A stretch of DNA of 64,000 nt from Janthinobacterium sp. TB1-E2 (GCF_036885605.1 NZ_CP142523.1:5518001-5582000); one strand, 5' to 3'; counted from the stretch's first letter, positions 1 through 9,013 are shown. Notes: a model not told the origin generated them from the letters alone. Translations and numbers: made by a program.

Positions 1-273
1 GCAACGCTGCAGGCACGGCCCTCGGCCAGCCTGCGGCAACTGGCGCAAGCGGCGGGCTTGAGCCCGTATCAATTGATCCGCGCCTTTCGCGCCGCCACGG
101 GCATGACGCCGCATGCCTACCAGTTGAACGCGCACGTCAACCGCGCGCGCAGCAGCCTGCAGGCGGGGACGGCGTTGGCGCAACTGGCGCATGAGCTGGG
201 CTTTGCGGACCAGAGCCATTTTCAGCGCGTGTTCAAAGCCCATACGGGCATCACGCCGGGACGCTACCGCTAA
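1..273 (+). CDS. AraC-family transcriptional regulator, C-terminal part (5' end outside window)
   Basis: The reading frame is open from base 1 and ends at the TAA at 271-273, so only the last 90 residues are present. They form an AraC/XylS DNA-binding domain with two helix-turn-helix units: a first recognition helix in LRQLAQAAGLSPYQLIRAF and the family signature LAHELGFADQSHFQRVFKAH near the C-terminus, ending GITPGRYR. The effector-binding N-terminal domain lies upstream of the window. The next gene on the same strand is a LysE-type exporter 75 bp away, and AraC regulators often control such exporters. The family call is firm; the target is inferred from position only. Confidence 0.9.
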   Translation, partial: ATLQARPSASLRQLAQAAGLSPYQLIRAFRAATGMTPHAYQLNAHVNRARSSLQAGTALAQLAHELGFADQSHFQRVFKAHTGITPGRYR

Positions 274-348
274 GCTGCAATTTTCTTCAATACAGGCTGC
301 CGCCTGCCCCTGCATACTCGCGCATCGCCATTGCCGAAGCCGACTTAT

Positions 349-972
349 ATGCAGGATTTCCTCTTCATCGCCGCCGCCCACTTTCTTTCCCTGCTGTCGC
401 CCGGTCCCGATTTTTTCCTGATCGCGCGCACTTCGCTGGCCCATGGCTGGCGCGGCGCCGCCGGCACGTGCGTGGGCATTACCGTGGCCAATGCCGTGTT
501 CATCGTGGCGGCGTTTGGCGGACTGTCGGTGCTGAAGGCGGGCAGTACGGCCTTCATGGTGGTGCGACTGGCGGGATGCGCCTATCTGCTGTACCTGGGC
601 TGGCTGTTCCTGCGCCATGCGGGCAAGAGCCGCCTGGAAGCCGCGCCCGCCACCGGCAAGGCGCGCTGGCGCGGCGGTGTCGTGATGGGGTTTGTCTCGG
701 CCATCCTGAACCCGAAGAATGCGCTGTTCTACGTCAGCCTGGCCACCGTGCTAGCCGCCAGGCAAACGAGCCCCGCCGCGATGGCGGCGTATGGCGCGTG
801 GATGGTCTTTGCCGTGCTGGCGTGGGATATGGCGGTGGCGCTGGCCATCGGCAGCAGCGTCCTGCGGCAGCGCTTTGCCCGCGCGCTGCCGTTGCTGGAA
901 CGGCTGTCGGGCGTGATGCTGATTGCGTTGGCGATAGGGCTACTGATTCAGGCCGGCAGCGGATCCAGGTAA
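349..972 (+). CDS. LysE/RhtB-family amino-acid (homoserine lactone-type) exporter
   Basis: A 207-residue inner-membrane protein with about six hydrophobic segments and the LysE-family N-terminal pattern LSPGPDFFLIARTSLAHG at residues 16-33. The family exports amino acids or related small molecules by proton exchange; the substrate cannot be read from sequence. I chose the ATG at 349 (MQDFLFI) over an in-frame TTG at 331, because the family normally starts a few residues before the first helix. Its 3' end overlaps the end of the convergent gene at 948-1487 by 25 bp. The AraC regulator upstream is a plausible controller. Confidence 0.88.
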   Translation: MQDFLFIAAAHFLSLLSPGPDFFLIARTSLAHGWRGAAGTCVGITVANAVFIVAAFGGLSVLKAGSTAFMVVRLAGCAYLLYLGWLFLRHAGKSRLEAAPATGKARWRGGVVMGFVSAILNPKNALFYVSLATVLAARQTSPAAMAAYGAWMVFAVLAWDMAVALAIGSSVLRQRFARALPLLERLSGVMLIALAIGLLIQAGSGSR

Positions 973-1487
973 AACACGGCATACACCTTCAAGGGCGTCG
1001 TTTCCGTGGCTTTTTCCGAGCGCACGACGGAGCAGTCGTCGGCGGCCAGGCTGCGCCAGTTCTGGATGCCGGCCTTGGCGAACATGGCATGCGCGGGCGC
1101 GTTCGCGGCCAGGTCCAGCACCAGGCAGGCGTTGCGCGGGCCGGCGCCGTAGTTGACGGCGCGGATCTCGATGCCGAACGTGGTCATCCACGGTTCCCAC
1201 AAGCCTTTTTCCTTGCCAGCGGCCATGCGGTCGAGCATCTCGCCAAAGGTCAAACCTTTCTTGACAGTATCGCGCAATGCTTGCAGCGATGGCGCCAGGC
1301 GAGGATCGGGCTGCTTGTTGCCGGCGCGGATCTCGGCGATCGCCTTCAATTCCTTGATGATGGCCGCATCGCGCTCCGTGTAGTCGCGCATGCGTGCGTA
1401 AAACTCGGCGTCGAGGAAGGGATTGACGGTCAGCTTGGCGACGCCCTCTTCGCGGCGTTTTGGGGAAGGCGTGTTGGTTTTGGTCAT
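948..1487 (-). CDS. Hypothetical protein, soluble, 179 aa
   Basis: A GC-rich ORF starting MTKTNTPSPKRREEG, followed by a mainly helical domain (residues 20-100, DAEFYARMRDYTERDAAI) and a beta-rich C-terminal part. It has no signal peptide or membrane segment. An in-frame ATG 48 bp upstream would add 16 unconserved-looking residues, so the inner start at 1487 is preferred. I do not recognise the family. It converges on the LysE gene with a 25 bp overlap of 3' ends. The long uninterrupted frame and ordinary codon use support a real gene; function unknown. Confidence 0.65.
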   Translation of the reverse strand: MTKTNTPSPKRREEGVAKLTVNPFLDAEFYARMRDYTERDAAIIKELKAIAEIRAGNKQPDPRLAPSLQALRDTVKKGLTFGEMLDRMAAGKEKGLWEPWMTTFGIEIRAVNYGAGPRNACLVLDLAANAPAHAMFAKAGIQNWRSLAADDCSVVRSEKATETTPLKVYAVFYLDPLPA

Positions 1488-1553
1488 GGCGGTAGAGGGC
1501 AAGAGAAACGATGAGGGGCGCCAGTTTAACATCATGGCGCATCGGCGGCGGCG

Positions 1554-2033
1554 TTAGCGCCGCTTTAATGTTGCGCCTGGCGGGTGCGGGGCGGCCACCG
1601 CGGTGCGCGCGACAGGCCGTATGAAGCCACGCCGTGGCCCGAACAGGAAGACGGCGCCCGCATACAGTCCCGCCAAGGGGAAGCGCACCTCCCTGAGCAA
1701 CTGCCGGAAAATGGCGATCGACTGCGCACGGGTGACGGGAATGTCGGCGCGCCACTGGCACAGCACGTCATGCACGAGGCTGGCGTGATAGGTGGCCGGC
1801 AAGCCCAGATGCTGCGCGCCATCGGGCGTGCCCACATAAAACAGGCCGAGCACGCTGATACAGGGCGAACAGCCATCCCAGGCATAGCCGGCGCGGATGC
1901 GGATCGCCGATTCGCGGATGGTGACCCACTCGTTTTCAAACTCTATGCCGTCAAGCAAGGGCGAGCAATAGCCATAGTCGCTGTCCAGCGCATAGCGCCA
2001 GGCGTTGCCGGGCATGCCGAAATTCTTCGGCAT
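1554..2033 (-). CDS. DUF1353-like hypothetical protein
   Basis: 159 residues. A central YAWDGCSP motif (about residues 49-56) and a later SLVHDVLCQW motif resemble the DUF1353 pattern, in which a D-G-x-S segment precedes a conserved HD. This family occurs in phage and in bacterial chromosomes and has no assigned reaction. A hydrophobic stretch near residues 118-132 (PLAGLYAGAVFLFG) could be a single membrane segment. It is encoded just downstream of the LacI-type regulator on the same strand, with a 109 bp gap. The family call is tentative; gene reality is likely. Confidence 0.6.
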   Translation of the reverse strand: MPKNFGMPGNAWRYALDSDYGYCSPLLDGIEFENEWVTIRESAIRIRAGYAWDGCSPCISVLGLFYVGTPDGAQHLGLPATYHASLVHDVLCQWRADIPVTRAQSIAIFRQLLREVRFPLAGLYAGAVFLFGPRRGFIRPVARTAVAAPHPPGATLKRR

Positions 2034-2142
2034 CAGCGGCCTCCCTGCTGTGCTTGCTTGGCTCTCGTCTGCATGGCGTTGCCTTGATCATTATCAATAT
2101 CAAGATTTAAACATACTCGGCAGAAAGAAGGGCAAGAAGGTG

Positions 2143-3168
2143 TCAGGCGCGTGGCGCGGCCGTCGATTCGCGCACCACCAGTTCGGGTTTCAGGCGCACG
2201 TCGAGCACCGGGGAATCGGGCGAGGCGATGGTTTGCAGGATCAGCCGGGCCGCTTCCGTGCCGATGCCGTGGTGGCGGATGCGGATGGTGGTGAGAGGCG
2301 GGCGGATCATGTCCATGTACGGCATGTCGTTGTGGCCCACGACGGAAATATCTTCGGGGCAGCTCAAGCCCAGTTCGCGGATGGCGTCGTAGCAGCCGAG
2401 GGCCACCAGGTCGCTGCCCGTCACCACGGCCGTCGTTTGCGGCGACTGGCTCAGCAGTTCCAGCAGGGCCGCCTTGCCGCATTCGCGCGAATAGCCGCTG
2501 CTTTCAAAGACGAACGCTTGCGAAGGAGCGAGTTCGCTGGCCTGGATGGCGGCCAGAAAACCGAGGCGGCGCACGTGGCCGGTAGACAAATTTTCCGGGC
2601 CCGCGATGTGCGCGATATGACGGTGGCCCAGCGCCAGCAAGTGCTCGACGGCCAGGCGCATGCCGACCACGTCGTCGCTGACGACGCAGGACGCCACGCC
2701 GTTTTCATCGCTGCGGTTGACGGTCACGACAGGCACGTTCTGGTCGATGCACATCTTGATGACGGGATCGTCGCGGCGCGCCGTGGCCAGGATCAGGCCA
2801 TCGACCTGCTGCCCCAGCAGGCGATTGATGACGAACAGCTGTTCTTCCTCGTCGGCGCCCACATTGGCGACGATGGCCAGGTAGCCATGTTTGCGCAAGC
2901 CTTCTTCGATGCCCAGCAGAATCGGCGGGAAAACCGCGTTGGTAATGTCGGGCAAGACCACGCCGATGATGCGCGACTTGCGCGTAACCAAGGTGGAGGC
3001 GGCGCGGTTGGGCCGGTAGCCGAGCCGGCCCGCCTCGGCCAGCACGCGCGCGGCCACCTCGGCGCTGACCATTTGCCGCGTTGCCGGGTTCATCACGCGC
3101 GATACGGTGGAAAAGTGTACGCCGCTGGCCCGCGCAACGTCACTTAAGGTGGGGTTCTTGTTTGTCAT
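2143..3168 (-). CDS. LacI/GalR-family transcriptional repressor
   Basis: 341 residues. The N-terminal LacI helix-turn-helix reads TLSDVARASGVHFSTVSRVM (about residues 7-26) and is followed by the hinge pattern LGYRPNRAASTLVTRKS. A periplasmic-binding-like sensor domain (IGVVLPDITNAVFPPILLGI onward) fills the rest and should bind a small sugar or sugar phosphate. I chose MTNKNPTL at 3168 over an ATG 48 bp upstream because the HTH then starts at the usual distance from the N-terminus. It is divergent from the malic enzyme gene. Two matching palindromic operators lie between the genes, suggesting autoregulation and control of the enzyme. Confidence 0.92.
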   Translation of the reverse strand: MTNKNPTLSDVARASGVHFSTVSRVMNPATRQMVSAEVAARVLAEAGRLGYRPNRAASTLVTRKSRIIGVVLPDITNAVFPPILLGIEEGLRKHGYLAIVANVGADEEEQLFVINRLLGQQVDGLILATARRDDPVIKMCIDQNVPVVTVNRSDENGVASCVVSDDVVGMRLAVEHLLALGHRHIAHIAGPENLSTGHVRRLGFLAAIQASELAPSQAFVFESSGYSRECGKAALLELLSQSPQTTAVVTGSDLVALGCYDAIRELGLSCPEDISVVGHNDMPYMDMIRPPLTTIRIRHHGIGTEAARLILQTIASPDSPVLDVRLKPELVVRESTAAPRA

Positions 3169-3230
3169 GGGCTTCCCGGATCGCAATACCGTGATTTTAT
3201 CGCAAAAAATGCCCATTCCGTCAAAAACCG

Positions 3231-3244
3231 AGCAAACGCTTGCA
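3231..3244. promoter_or_regulatory. LacI-type operator, copy 1
   Basis: The sequence AGCAAACGCTTGCA is a near-perfect palindrome around a central CG, the classic LacI/GalR operator form. The 13-mer GCAAACGCTTGCA recurs exactly at 3310-3322, 78 bp away. It lies 62 bp upstream of the lacI-type start at 3168, so it could repress that gene. Binding by the adjacent regulator is inferred. Confidence 0.75.
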
Positions 3245-3308
3245 TTGAAATAATGCCGCTGGCCAAAGCGGTTTTGTTACGCTTAAGTACAATCCAGCCT
3301 TGACAGCG

Positions 3309-3322
3309 TGCAAACGCTTGCA
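3309..3322. promoter_or_regulatory. LacI-type operator, copy 2
   Basis: TGCAAACGCTTGCA carries the same 13-mer as the site at 3231-3244, with the central CG typical of LacI-family operators. It lies 54 bp upstream of the malic enzyme start at 3376, where a bound repressor would block transcription. The 78 bp spacing is about seven and a half helical turns. Looping between the sites is possible but not shown. Confidence 0.75.
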
Positions 3323-3375
3323 TACCATGGCTCGGACTTACCACTCGGGCCATGCATGCCCTTCCCAGAATTCCT

Positions 3376-4632
3376 ATGTCTACTTCGCACAGCAAGCACG
3401 CCGAACAGAACGGCGAAACCTTCAACCTGAAAGAAGCCGCCCTCGCCTATCACGCGGAACCCCGCGCAGGCAAGATTTCCGTGACGCCCACCAAACCGCT
3501 GGGCGACGCCCGCGCCCTGACCCTGGCGTACTCGCCGGGCGTGGCGTTTGCCTGCGAAGCCATCGTGGAAGATCCGCGCACGGCCGGCATCTACACGTCG
3601 CGCAGCAACCTGGTGGCCGTGATCACCAACGGCACGGCCGTGCTGGGCCTGGGCGATATCGGTCCGCTGGCCAGCAAACCGGTGATGGAAGGCAAGGCTT
3701 GCCTGTTCAAGCAGTTCGCCGACGTCGATGTGTTCGACATCGAATTGGCCGAGAACGATCCCGACCTGTTCATCGACACCGTGGTGCGCATGGAGCCGAC
3801 CTTCGGCGGCATCAACCTGGAAGACATCAAGGCCCCAGACTGTTTCTACATCGAACAGCAATTGCGCAAGCGCATGAACATTCCCGTCTTCCACGACGAC
3901 CAGCACGGCACGGCCATCATCGTCGCGGCCGGCATCCTGAACGGCCTGGAACTGGTGGGCAAGGATATCGGCAACGTCAAGGTCGCCGTCTCGGGTGCGG
4001 GCGCGGCCTCGATCGCCTGCCTGGACCTGCTCGTCTCGCTGGGCCTGAACAAGTCGCTGCTGAAAGTATGCGACAGCCAGGGCGTGATCTACCCGGGCCG
4101 CGATGTCAACATGGAAGAGAACAAGGCGCGCTACGCGAACGATACGAGCGACCGCGACCTGGCCGATGCCATGGCCGGCGCCGACATCTTCATCGGCGTC
4201 TCGAAGGGCGGCGTGGTCAGCGCGCAGATGGTCGAATCGATGGCCGCCAAGCCGTTGATCTTCGCCCTGGCCAATCCACATCCGGAAATCGCCCCGGAAA
4301 AAGTGCATGCCGTGCGTGACGACGCCATCGTGGCCACGGGTCGCTCGGACTACCCGAACCAGATCAACAACGTGCTGTGCTTCCCGTACATCTTCCGCGG
4401 TGCGCTCGACGTGGGCGCCACCACCATCAACGAAGAAATGAAGCTCGCTTGCGTGCGCGCCATTGCCGCGCTGGCCAAGGAGCCGCTGCCGGGCCACGAG
4501 AGCAGCGCGCTGACGCCGCTGCAGCTGATTCCATCGCCGTTCGATGAACGCCTGCGCAGCTGGGTCGCGCCTGCCGTGTCGCAAGCGGCCATCGCCACCG
4601 GCGTCGCCACGCGCGTGCCAGCCACCGCCTGA
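3376..4632 (+). CDS. Malic enzyme (oxaloacetate-decarboxylating malate dehydrogenase), short form
   Basis: 418 residues. This soluble enzyme oxidises and decarboxylates malate to pyruvate, supplying NAD(P)H and pyruvate for gluconeogenesis and lipid synthesis. The N-terminal malic domain shows LTLAYSPGVAFACEAI (from about residue 48) and VFHDDQHGTAIIVAAG. The NAD(P)-binding domain has AVSGAGAASIACLDLL around residue 206. It lacks the phosphotransacetylase-like C-terminal domain of the long MaeB type. The ATG at 3376 (MSTSHSK) is preferred over one 24 bp upstream. The gene is divergent from the LacI-type regulator and preceded by its operator, so sugar-responsive repression is likely. Whether NAD or NADP is used cannot be decided here. 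Confidence 0.9.
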   Translation: MSTSHSKHAEQNGETFNLKEAALAYHAEPRAGKISVTPTKPLGDARALTLAYSPGVAFACEAIVEDPRTAGIYTSRSNLVAVITNGTAVLGLGDIGPLASKPVMEGKACLFKQFADVDVFDIELAENDPDLFIDTVVRMEPTFGGINLEDIKAPDCFYIEQQLRKRMNIPVFHDDQHGTAIIVAAGILNGLELVGKDIGNVKVAVSGAGAASIACLDLLVSLGLNKSLLKVCDSQGVIYPGRDVNMEENKARYANDTSDRDLADAMAGADIFIGVSKGGVVSAQMVESMAAKPLIFALANPHPEIAPEKVHAVRDDAIVATGRSDYPNQINNVLCFPYIFRGALDVGATTINEEMKLACVRAIAALAKEPLPGHESSALTPLQLIPSPFDERLRSWVAPAVSQAAIATGVATRVPATA

Positions 4633-4688
4633 GACGCATGACGGGCCTTGCGGCCTTGGCAAAATAACAGCAAGTTACCATTGCTTAC

Positions 4689-4721
4689 AAAAAAACCATG
4701 GCTAAAAACCATGGTTTTTTT
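4689..4721. terminator. Rho-independent terminator after the malic enzyme gene
   Basis: A 12 bp stem, AAAAAACCATGG pairing with CCATGGTTTTTT, around a 7-nt loop and ending in a T run. The flanking A and T runs make it usable in both directions. It isolates the malic enzyme gene from the envelope genes that follow. Confidence 0.85.
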
Positions 4722-4866
4722 CATTCTTCCCCTTGAGACCGTCTACATAGTTATCGAAGAGTTAATTCCAGAGAGCCGTTTTTGCAGCCACCTTCGATTA
4801 CAATGACGCCTACTTTATGTTGCTACAGTTGCCATAATGGCGATACGTGCGTTACCAAGGATATTC

Positions 4867-6078
4867 ATGCTCGGCCTGACCTCTGTTTGTGTTTTTCTCT
4901 TTTCGGCATTGGCGCTGGCTGTCAACAGCGGATATTCCCTTGGCGCACTGGTGCTGCTGCTGGCCAGCAGCTGGCTGTTATGGAAACGCCCCCGTCTGAA
5001 TCTGCAGCGGCGCGATTATCTGCTGCTGGGCACCCTGCTGCTGTACTTCGCCATCTTCACCGCCAATATGCTGTATCACGGCGATCCGGCACGCGAACTC
5101 GACATGCCCCTGCGGGCATTGCTGGCGGTGCCCGTGCTGCTGCTGCTGATTGCGTATCCGCCGAGGCCAGAGGCTTGGTGGAGCGGTTTGGCAATCGGTG
5201 CTATCGCGGGCGCGGCCTTAGCGGCCACACAATTTATTCCAAGTAGCCCCTTCCGGCCACAGGCCGCCACCAGCAACGCTATTCATTATGGCAATGTCAG
5301 CATGCTGTTTGGCATGCTATCGCTATGTGGGCTCGAATGGGCCATCAAACAGCGTCACCGAATCGCCTGGAGCGTATTACTGCTGGTCGGCGGCCTCATC
5401 GGAATTTTCGGTTCTGTTATCAGCGGCAGCCGCGGTGGCTGGCTGGCGCTGCCTGTCTGCGGATGCATATTTGTCGTCCACTATGCGAGAACACGCGGCA
5501 AGCGCTATATGACTGGACTGCTGGCAGTGCTACTGGCCGTGGCTGTATTGTCCTATGCAGTGCCCAATTCACCTGTACTTGAGCGAACGACAGATGCCGT
5601 AGAAGATTTGAAAAAATTTGAAGGGAGTGACAACGTCAGCACATCCGTCGGCCAAAGGCTGGAAATGTGGCGTACCGCACTAACTTTATCGGAGGACCAT
5701 ATATGGCTCGGCATGGGACGTAACGGCTATTTAGATGCAAAGAAAGAGCTGTCAACAAAAGGAAAAATGAGCGAAATCGTGTTGCATTACACAAATGCGC
5801 ATAACGATTACATAGACTCCTTGGTCAAACGTGGCATCTTCGGCTTGCTGGCCCTACTGCTGCTATTCCTGCTGCCATTGACCCTGTTTGCGTGCGCCTT
5901 GCTGCGCAGCACCGTTGCAGCCTACCCATTTGCGCTGGCTGGCGTGATGCTGTGCACTTGCTATATGATTTTCGGTCTGACGACGAGCTCACTTACCCTG
6001 AATATCGGCATCATCATGCTGGTCTTCCCGATGGTGATACTGTGGGCCATGCTGCGCCAGCAAGAGCGCACTGCTTGA
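4867..6078 (+). CDS. O-antigen ligase/polymerase-family membrane protein (WaaL-like)
   Basis: 403 residues with about 10-12 hydrophobic segments and a large periplasmic loop. Residues about 265-325 hold the Wzy_C/WaaL pattern RLEMWRTALTLSEDHIWLGM, followed by HYTNAHNDYIDSLVKRGIFG, where the conserved His fits the ligase family. WaaL joins undecaprenyl-linked O-antigen to lipid A-core. The start at 4867 has AAGGA five bases upstream; the in-frame ATG at 4837 has no visible ribosome site. msbA and a GT9 gene follow on the same strand, which supports a role in lipopolysaccharide. A polymerase role is possible but less likely, because a separate wzy is present at 31.7 kb. Confidence 0.8.
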   Translation: MLGLTSVCVFLFSALALAVNSGYSLGALVLLLASSWLLWKRPRLNLQRRDYLLLGTLLLYFAIFTANMLYHGDPARELDMPLRALLAVPVLLLLIAYPPRPEAWWSGLAIGAIAGAALAATQFIPSSPFRPQAATSNAIHYGNVSMLFGMLSLCGLEWAIKQRHRIAWSVLLLVGGLIGIFGSVISGSRGGWLALPVCGCIFVVHYARTRGKRYMTGLLAVLLAVAVLSYAVPNSPVLERTTDAVEDLKKFEGSDNVSTSVGQRLEMWRTALTLSEDHIWLGMGRNGYLDAKKELSTKGKMSEIVLHYTNAHNDYIDSLVKRGIFGLLALLLLFLLPLTLFACALLRSTVAAYPFALAGVMLCTCYMIFGLTTSSLTLNIGIIMLVFPMVILWAMLRQQERTA

Positions 6079-6128
6079 GCTTGTTTTCCGCCTGACCGTT
6101 TTTGTTGTCCCTGCAAGGAACCATACCG

Positions 6129-7862
6129 ATGCTGACGCCAGACCTGAAGCGCCTCACCGCGCTGCACGCGCCCTATAAGAAACATTTGGCTCTGGCCCTG
6201 CTGGCGATGGTCGTCACGGCGGCCACGGAGCCGCTGCTGCCGTATGCGCTCAAGTTGCTGCTCGACAATGGTTTTGGCGGCAAGGTGAGTTTTTCCTTCT
6301 GGCTCGTGCCGCTGATCGTCATCGGCATCTTTGCCATGCGCGGCGCCTCGACGTTTGCCAGCAGCTACCTGATGAGCTATGTCTCCACGCGCATCCTCAA
6401 CGAATTGCGGCGCCGGATGTTTGCCAGCATGCTGAATCTGCCCATCGACTTCTACAACACGCACACGGTGGGCAAAGTCATCAACTCCATCATGTTCGAA
6501 GTGCAGCAGATCATCGAAATGGTGACCAAGGTATTTACCTCGATCGTGCGCTCCTCGCTCACGGTGCTGGGCCTGCTGGCATGGCTGCTGTACCTGAACT
6601 GGGTGCTGACCCTGGTGACCCTGGTGCTGCTGCCCCTGCTGACCATCGTCGTGCGCACCACGGGCAAGCGCCTGAAAAAACTCAACCGCGACTCGCTGGC
6701 CGTCAATGCCGAGCTGACCCAGGTCATCGAGGAAACCACGCGCGCCCAGCAAGTGATCAAGATCTTCGGCGGCCAGAACTACGAGAAAGCGCGCTTTGAA
6801 GAGCGCGCCGAACAATTGCGCCGCTACAGCATGCGCATGACGACGACCTTTTCCGCCACCGTGCCCATCACGCAGGTAATCACGGCCGCGGCCGTGGCCC
6901 TGGTCATCGTGATGGCCCTGTTCCAGTCGGAACAGGGGCAGATCACGGTCGGCGGCTTCGTTTCCTTCATCACGGCCATGCTGATGCTGCTGACGCCCTT
7001 AAAGCAGCTGGCCGAAGTCAACGGCCCCCTGCAGCGCGGCATGGCCGCCGCCGAGGAAGTCTTCCAGCTGATCGACAAGACACCGGAACGCACGGGCGGC
7101 AAGCCGCTCGCTGGCCGCAGCAACGGCCGCATCGAGTTCAAGGACGTGAGCTTCGCCTACCCCGGACATCCGGAGCCGGCCCTGCAACATATCGACCTGA
7201 GTATCGCGCCCGGACAAACGGTCGCCTTTGTGGGCATGTCCGGCGGCGGCAAATCGACGCTGGTCAGCCTCCTGCCCGGCTTTTACTCGGCCAGCAGCGG
7301 TGAAATCTTGCTCGATGGACAGAATATCGATACCATCGCCCTGACCAGCCTGCGCAGCCAGATCGCCATGGTCAGCCAGCAGGTGGTGTTGTTCGACGAT
7401 ACCCTGGCCGCCAACATCGCGTATGGCGATGCGGCCCCGGACCGGCAGCGCGTCGAAGCGGCCGCCGCGGCCGCCTTTCTGTCGGACGTCATCGACGGTT
7501 TGCCCGACGGCCTGGAAACGCGCCTGGGCGATAACGGTTCGCGCCTGTCCGGCGGCCAGCGCCAGCGCGTGGCCATCGCCCGCGCGATCTACAAGGATGC
7601 GCCCATCCTGATCCTCGATGAAGCCACCTCGGCACTGGATACGGAGGCGGAACGGGCCGTGCAAGCGGCACTGGAGCACCTTATGCAAGGAAAAACCACC
7701 TTAGTTATTGCTCATCGGCTATCAACAATTGAACGTGCGGACCGTATCGTGGTATTGTCACATGGGAAAATAAGGGAAACCGGCAGTCACCAGCAATTAT
7801 TGGATGCCAACGGCGCGTATGCCAATCTCCATCGCCTGCAATTTTCCCAGCAAGTGGTATGA
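6129..7862 (+). CDS. msbA: MsbA-type lipid A/lipopolysaccharide ABC flippase
   Basis: 577 residues with a six-helix transmembrane domain (about 20-300) fused to one ATPase domain. Walker A is GMSGGGKST near residue 368, the signature is LSGGQRQR near 472, Walker B is ILILDEATSAL near 492, and the H-loop is VIAHRLST. It would act as a homodimer in the inner membrane, flipping lipid A-core to the periplasmic face. The ATG at 6129 follows AAGGA; an upstream TTG would add nine residues. It lies 50 bp after the ligase-like gene and 35 bp before a heptosyltransferase-like gene, which fits the MsbA reading over a generic exporter. Confidence 0.88.
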   Translation: MLTPDLKRLTALHAPYKKHLALALLAMVVTAATEPLLPYALKLLLDNGFGGKVSFSFWLVPLIVIGIFAMRGASTFASSYLMSYVSTRILNELRRRMFASMLNLPIDFYNTHTVGKVINSIMFEVQQIIEMVTKVFTSIVRSSLTVLGLLAWLLYLNWVLTLVTLVLLPLLTIVVRTTGKRLKKLNRDSLAVNAELTQVIEETTRAQQVIKIFGGQNYEKARFEERAEQLRRYSMRMTTTFSATVPITQVITAAAVALVIVMALFQSEQGQITVGGFVSFITAMLMLLTPLKQLAEVNGPLQRGMAAAEEVFQLIDKTPERTGGKPLAGRSNGRIEFKDVSFAYPGHPEPALQHIDLSIAPGQTVAFVGMSGGGKSTLVSLLPGFYSASSGEILLDGQNIDTIALTSLRSQIAMVSQQVVLFDDTLAANIAYGDAAPDRQRVEAAAAAAFLSDVIDGLPDGLETRLGDNGSRLSGGQRQRVAIARAIYKDAPILILDEATSALDTEAERAVQAALEHLMQGKTTLVIAHRLSTIERADRIVVLSHGKIRETGSHQQLLDANGAYANLHRLQFSQQVV

Positions 7863-7897
7863 CACCATCGAATGAATACCTGAAATCGTACTGATAC

Positions 7898-8998
7898 ATG
7901 ACGCCTTTGATTCCCGCCGAACTTCTACAAAAGTCGGAGAAAATTCTGTTCATCGCCCATCTGGCGCTGGGAGACTTTACCTACCTGCAAAACGGTTTCC
8001 GCGCCTTTGCCGCGGCTTACCCGCATATCCAGATCCATCTGTGGGTCGACGAAGTACGGCGCACGTCAGACGCCAAACAATGGGAAAGCTTGCGCACCTA
8101 TTCGCTGTACGACTGGGTCGAACAGTCGGGCCTGTTTTCCAAGGTGTACCGCAAGACCTACAGCCCCGCGCTGTACGAAGAGTCACTGCGCGAAGCCAAG
8201 GCGGAGCACTATCCTGTGGTCGTGTCGCTGGCCCACGTACGGCCGCAGCAATATGCGGACCTTGCCCGCGCAATCAGCCCGCACGGGCTCGTGATCGGTA
8301 CGCGCAAGCCGTTCAGTCCGCTTCGCCCCTGGCATTATCTGGCGTACCGCAAGATCGATGCCGTGCTGGCCTCGTATGCGGGACAGGATGCCGGCGAACA
8401 CCATATCAGCAGCGTGTATGCGGACTGGTTCCATCAATTGACGGGACTCGACATTCCCGTGGCCGAACGCTATCCCTTCGTGCACATTCCCGAGCAAGCG
8501 CTGCAGCAGGCAAAGGAGCAACTGGCCAGCTGGGGCTTTGCCCCGCGCCAGGGTCCGCTCGTGCTCTTGAATCCGTTTGCCAAGTCGCACAAGCGTGGCT
8601 GGCCCCTGGAACGCATTGCCGAGCTGATCGCGCGCATGCAAGCAATGCCGAAGTGGAAAAATGCCTGCTTCCTGATCAATGCCATGCCGCAGGAACTGGC
8701 CAAGGTGAATGCCGTCGTGCAGGCGCACAATTTGCCGCGCACGCAGGCCTTCAGTGCCGTCGACAACTTTTTCCAGTTGCCGGCCATGCTGGCGCAATGC
8801 GACCTGATTATTTCGGTGGAAACATCGATCATGCATCTGGCGAACGCCGTGCATGTGCCCGTGGTGGCATTGATGCGCAAGAAGAATCCGGAATGGGCTC
8901 CCTTTGACAGCGCCAACAGCACCGTCATCACGGTGGCGCGGCGCAGCGACTGGGTCAAAGCGATTTCAAGCGATCAGGTATTGCAGACCATCGCCTAG
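7898..8998 (+). CDS. Glycosyltransferase family 9 (heptosyltransferase-like)
   Basis: 366 residues, two Rossmann-like halves of the GT-B fold. The C-terminal half shows VLLNPFAKSHKRGWPLERIA near residue 222 and LAQCDLIISVETSIMHLANA near residue 296, the region where GT9 enzymes bind ADP-heptose and carry the conserved D and H. The family adds heptose or a related sugar to the inner core of lipopolysaccharide at the cytoplasmic membrane face. It sits directly after msbA. Its 3' end is 15 bp from the convergent response-regulator gene. Donor sugar and acceptor are not readable. Confidence 0.82.
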   Translation: MTPLIPAELLQKSEKILFIAHLALGDFTYLQNGFRAFAAAYPHIQIHLWVDEVRRTSDAKQWESLRTYSLYDWVEQSGLFSKVYRKTYSPALYEESLREAKAEHYPVVVSLAHVRPQQYADLARAISPHGLVIGTRKPFSPLRPWHYLAYRKIDAVLASYAGQDAGEHHISSVYADWFHQLTGLDIPVAERYPFVHIPEQALQQAKEQLASWGFAPRQGPLVLLNPFAKSHKRGWPLERIAELIARMQAMPKWKNACFLINAMPQELAKVNAVVQAHNLPRTQAFSAVDNFFQLPAMLAQCDLIISVETSIMHLANAVHVPVVALMRKKNPEWAPFDSANSTVITVARRSDWVKAISSDQVLQTIA

Positions 8999-9013
8999 AG
9001 AACGCTTCAGTGG

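Noticed and set aside
468..1514. 348-codon plus-strand frame across the lysE end and the 948-1487 gene
   Set aside because: Overlaps two better-supported genes in other frames and has an Arg/Gly/His-rich nonsense composition.
3283..4662. 459-codon frame opposite the malic enzyme
   Set aside because: Antisense shadow with no ribosome site or recognisable domain.
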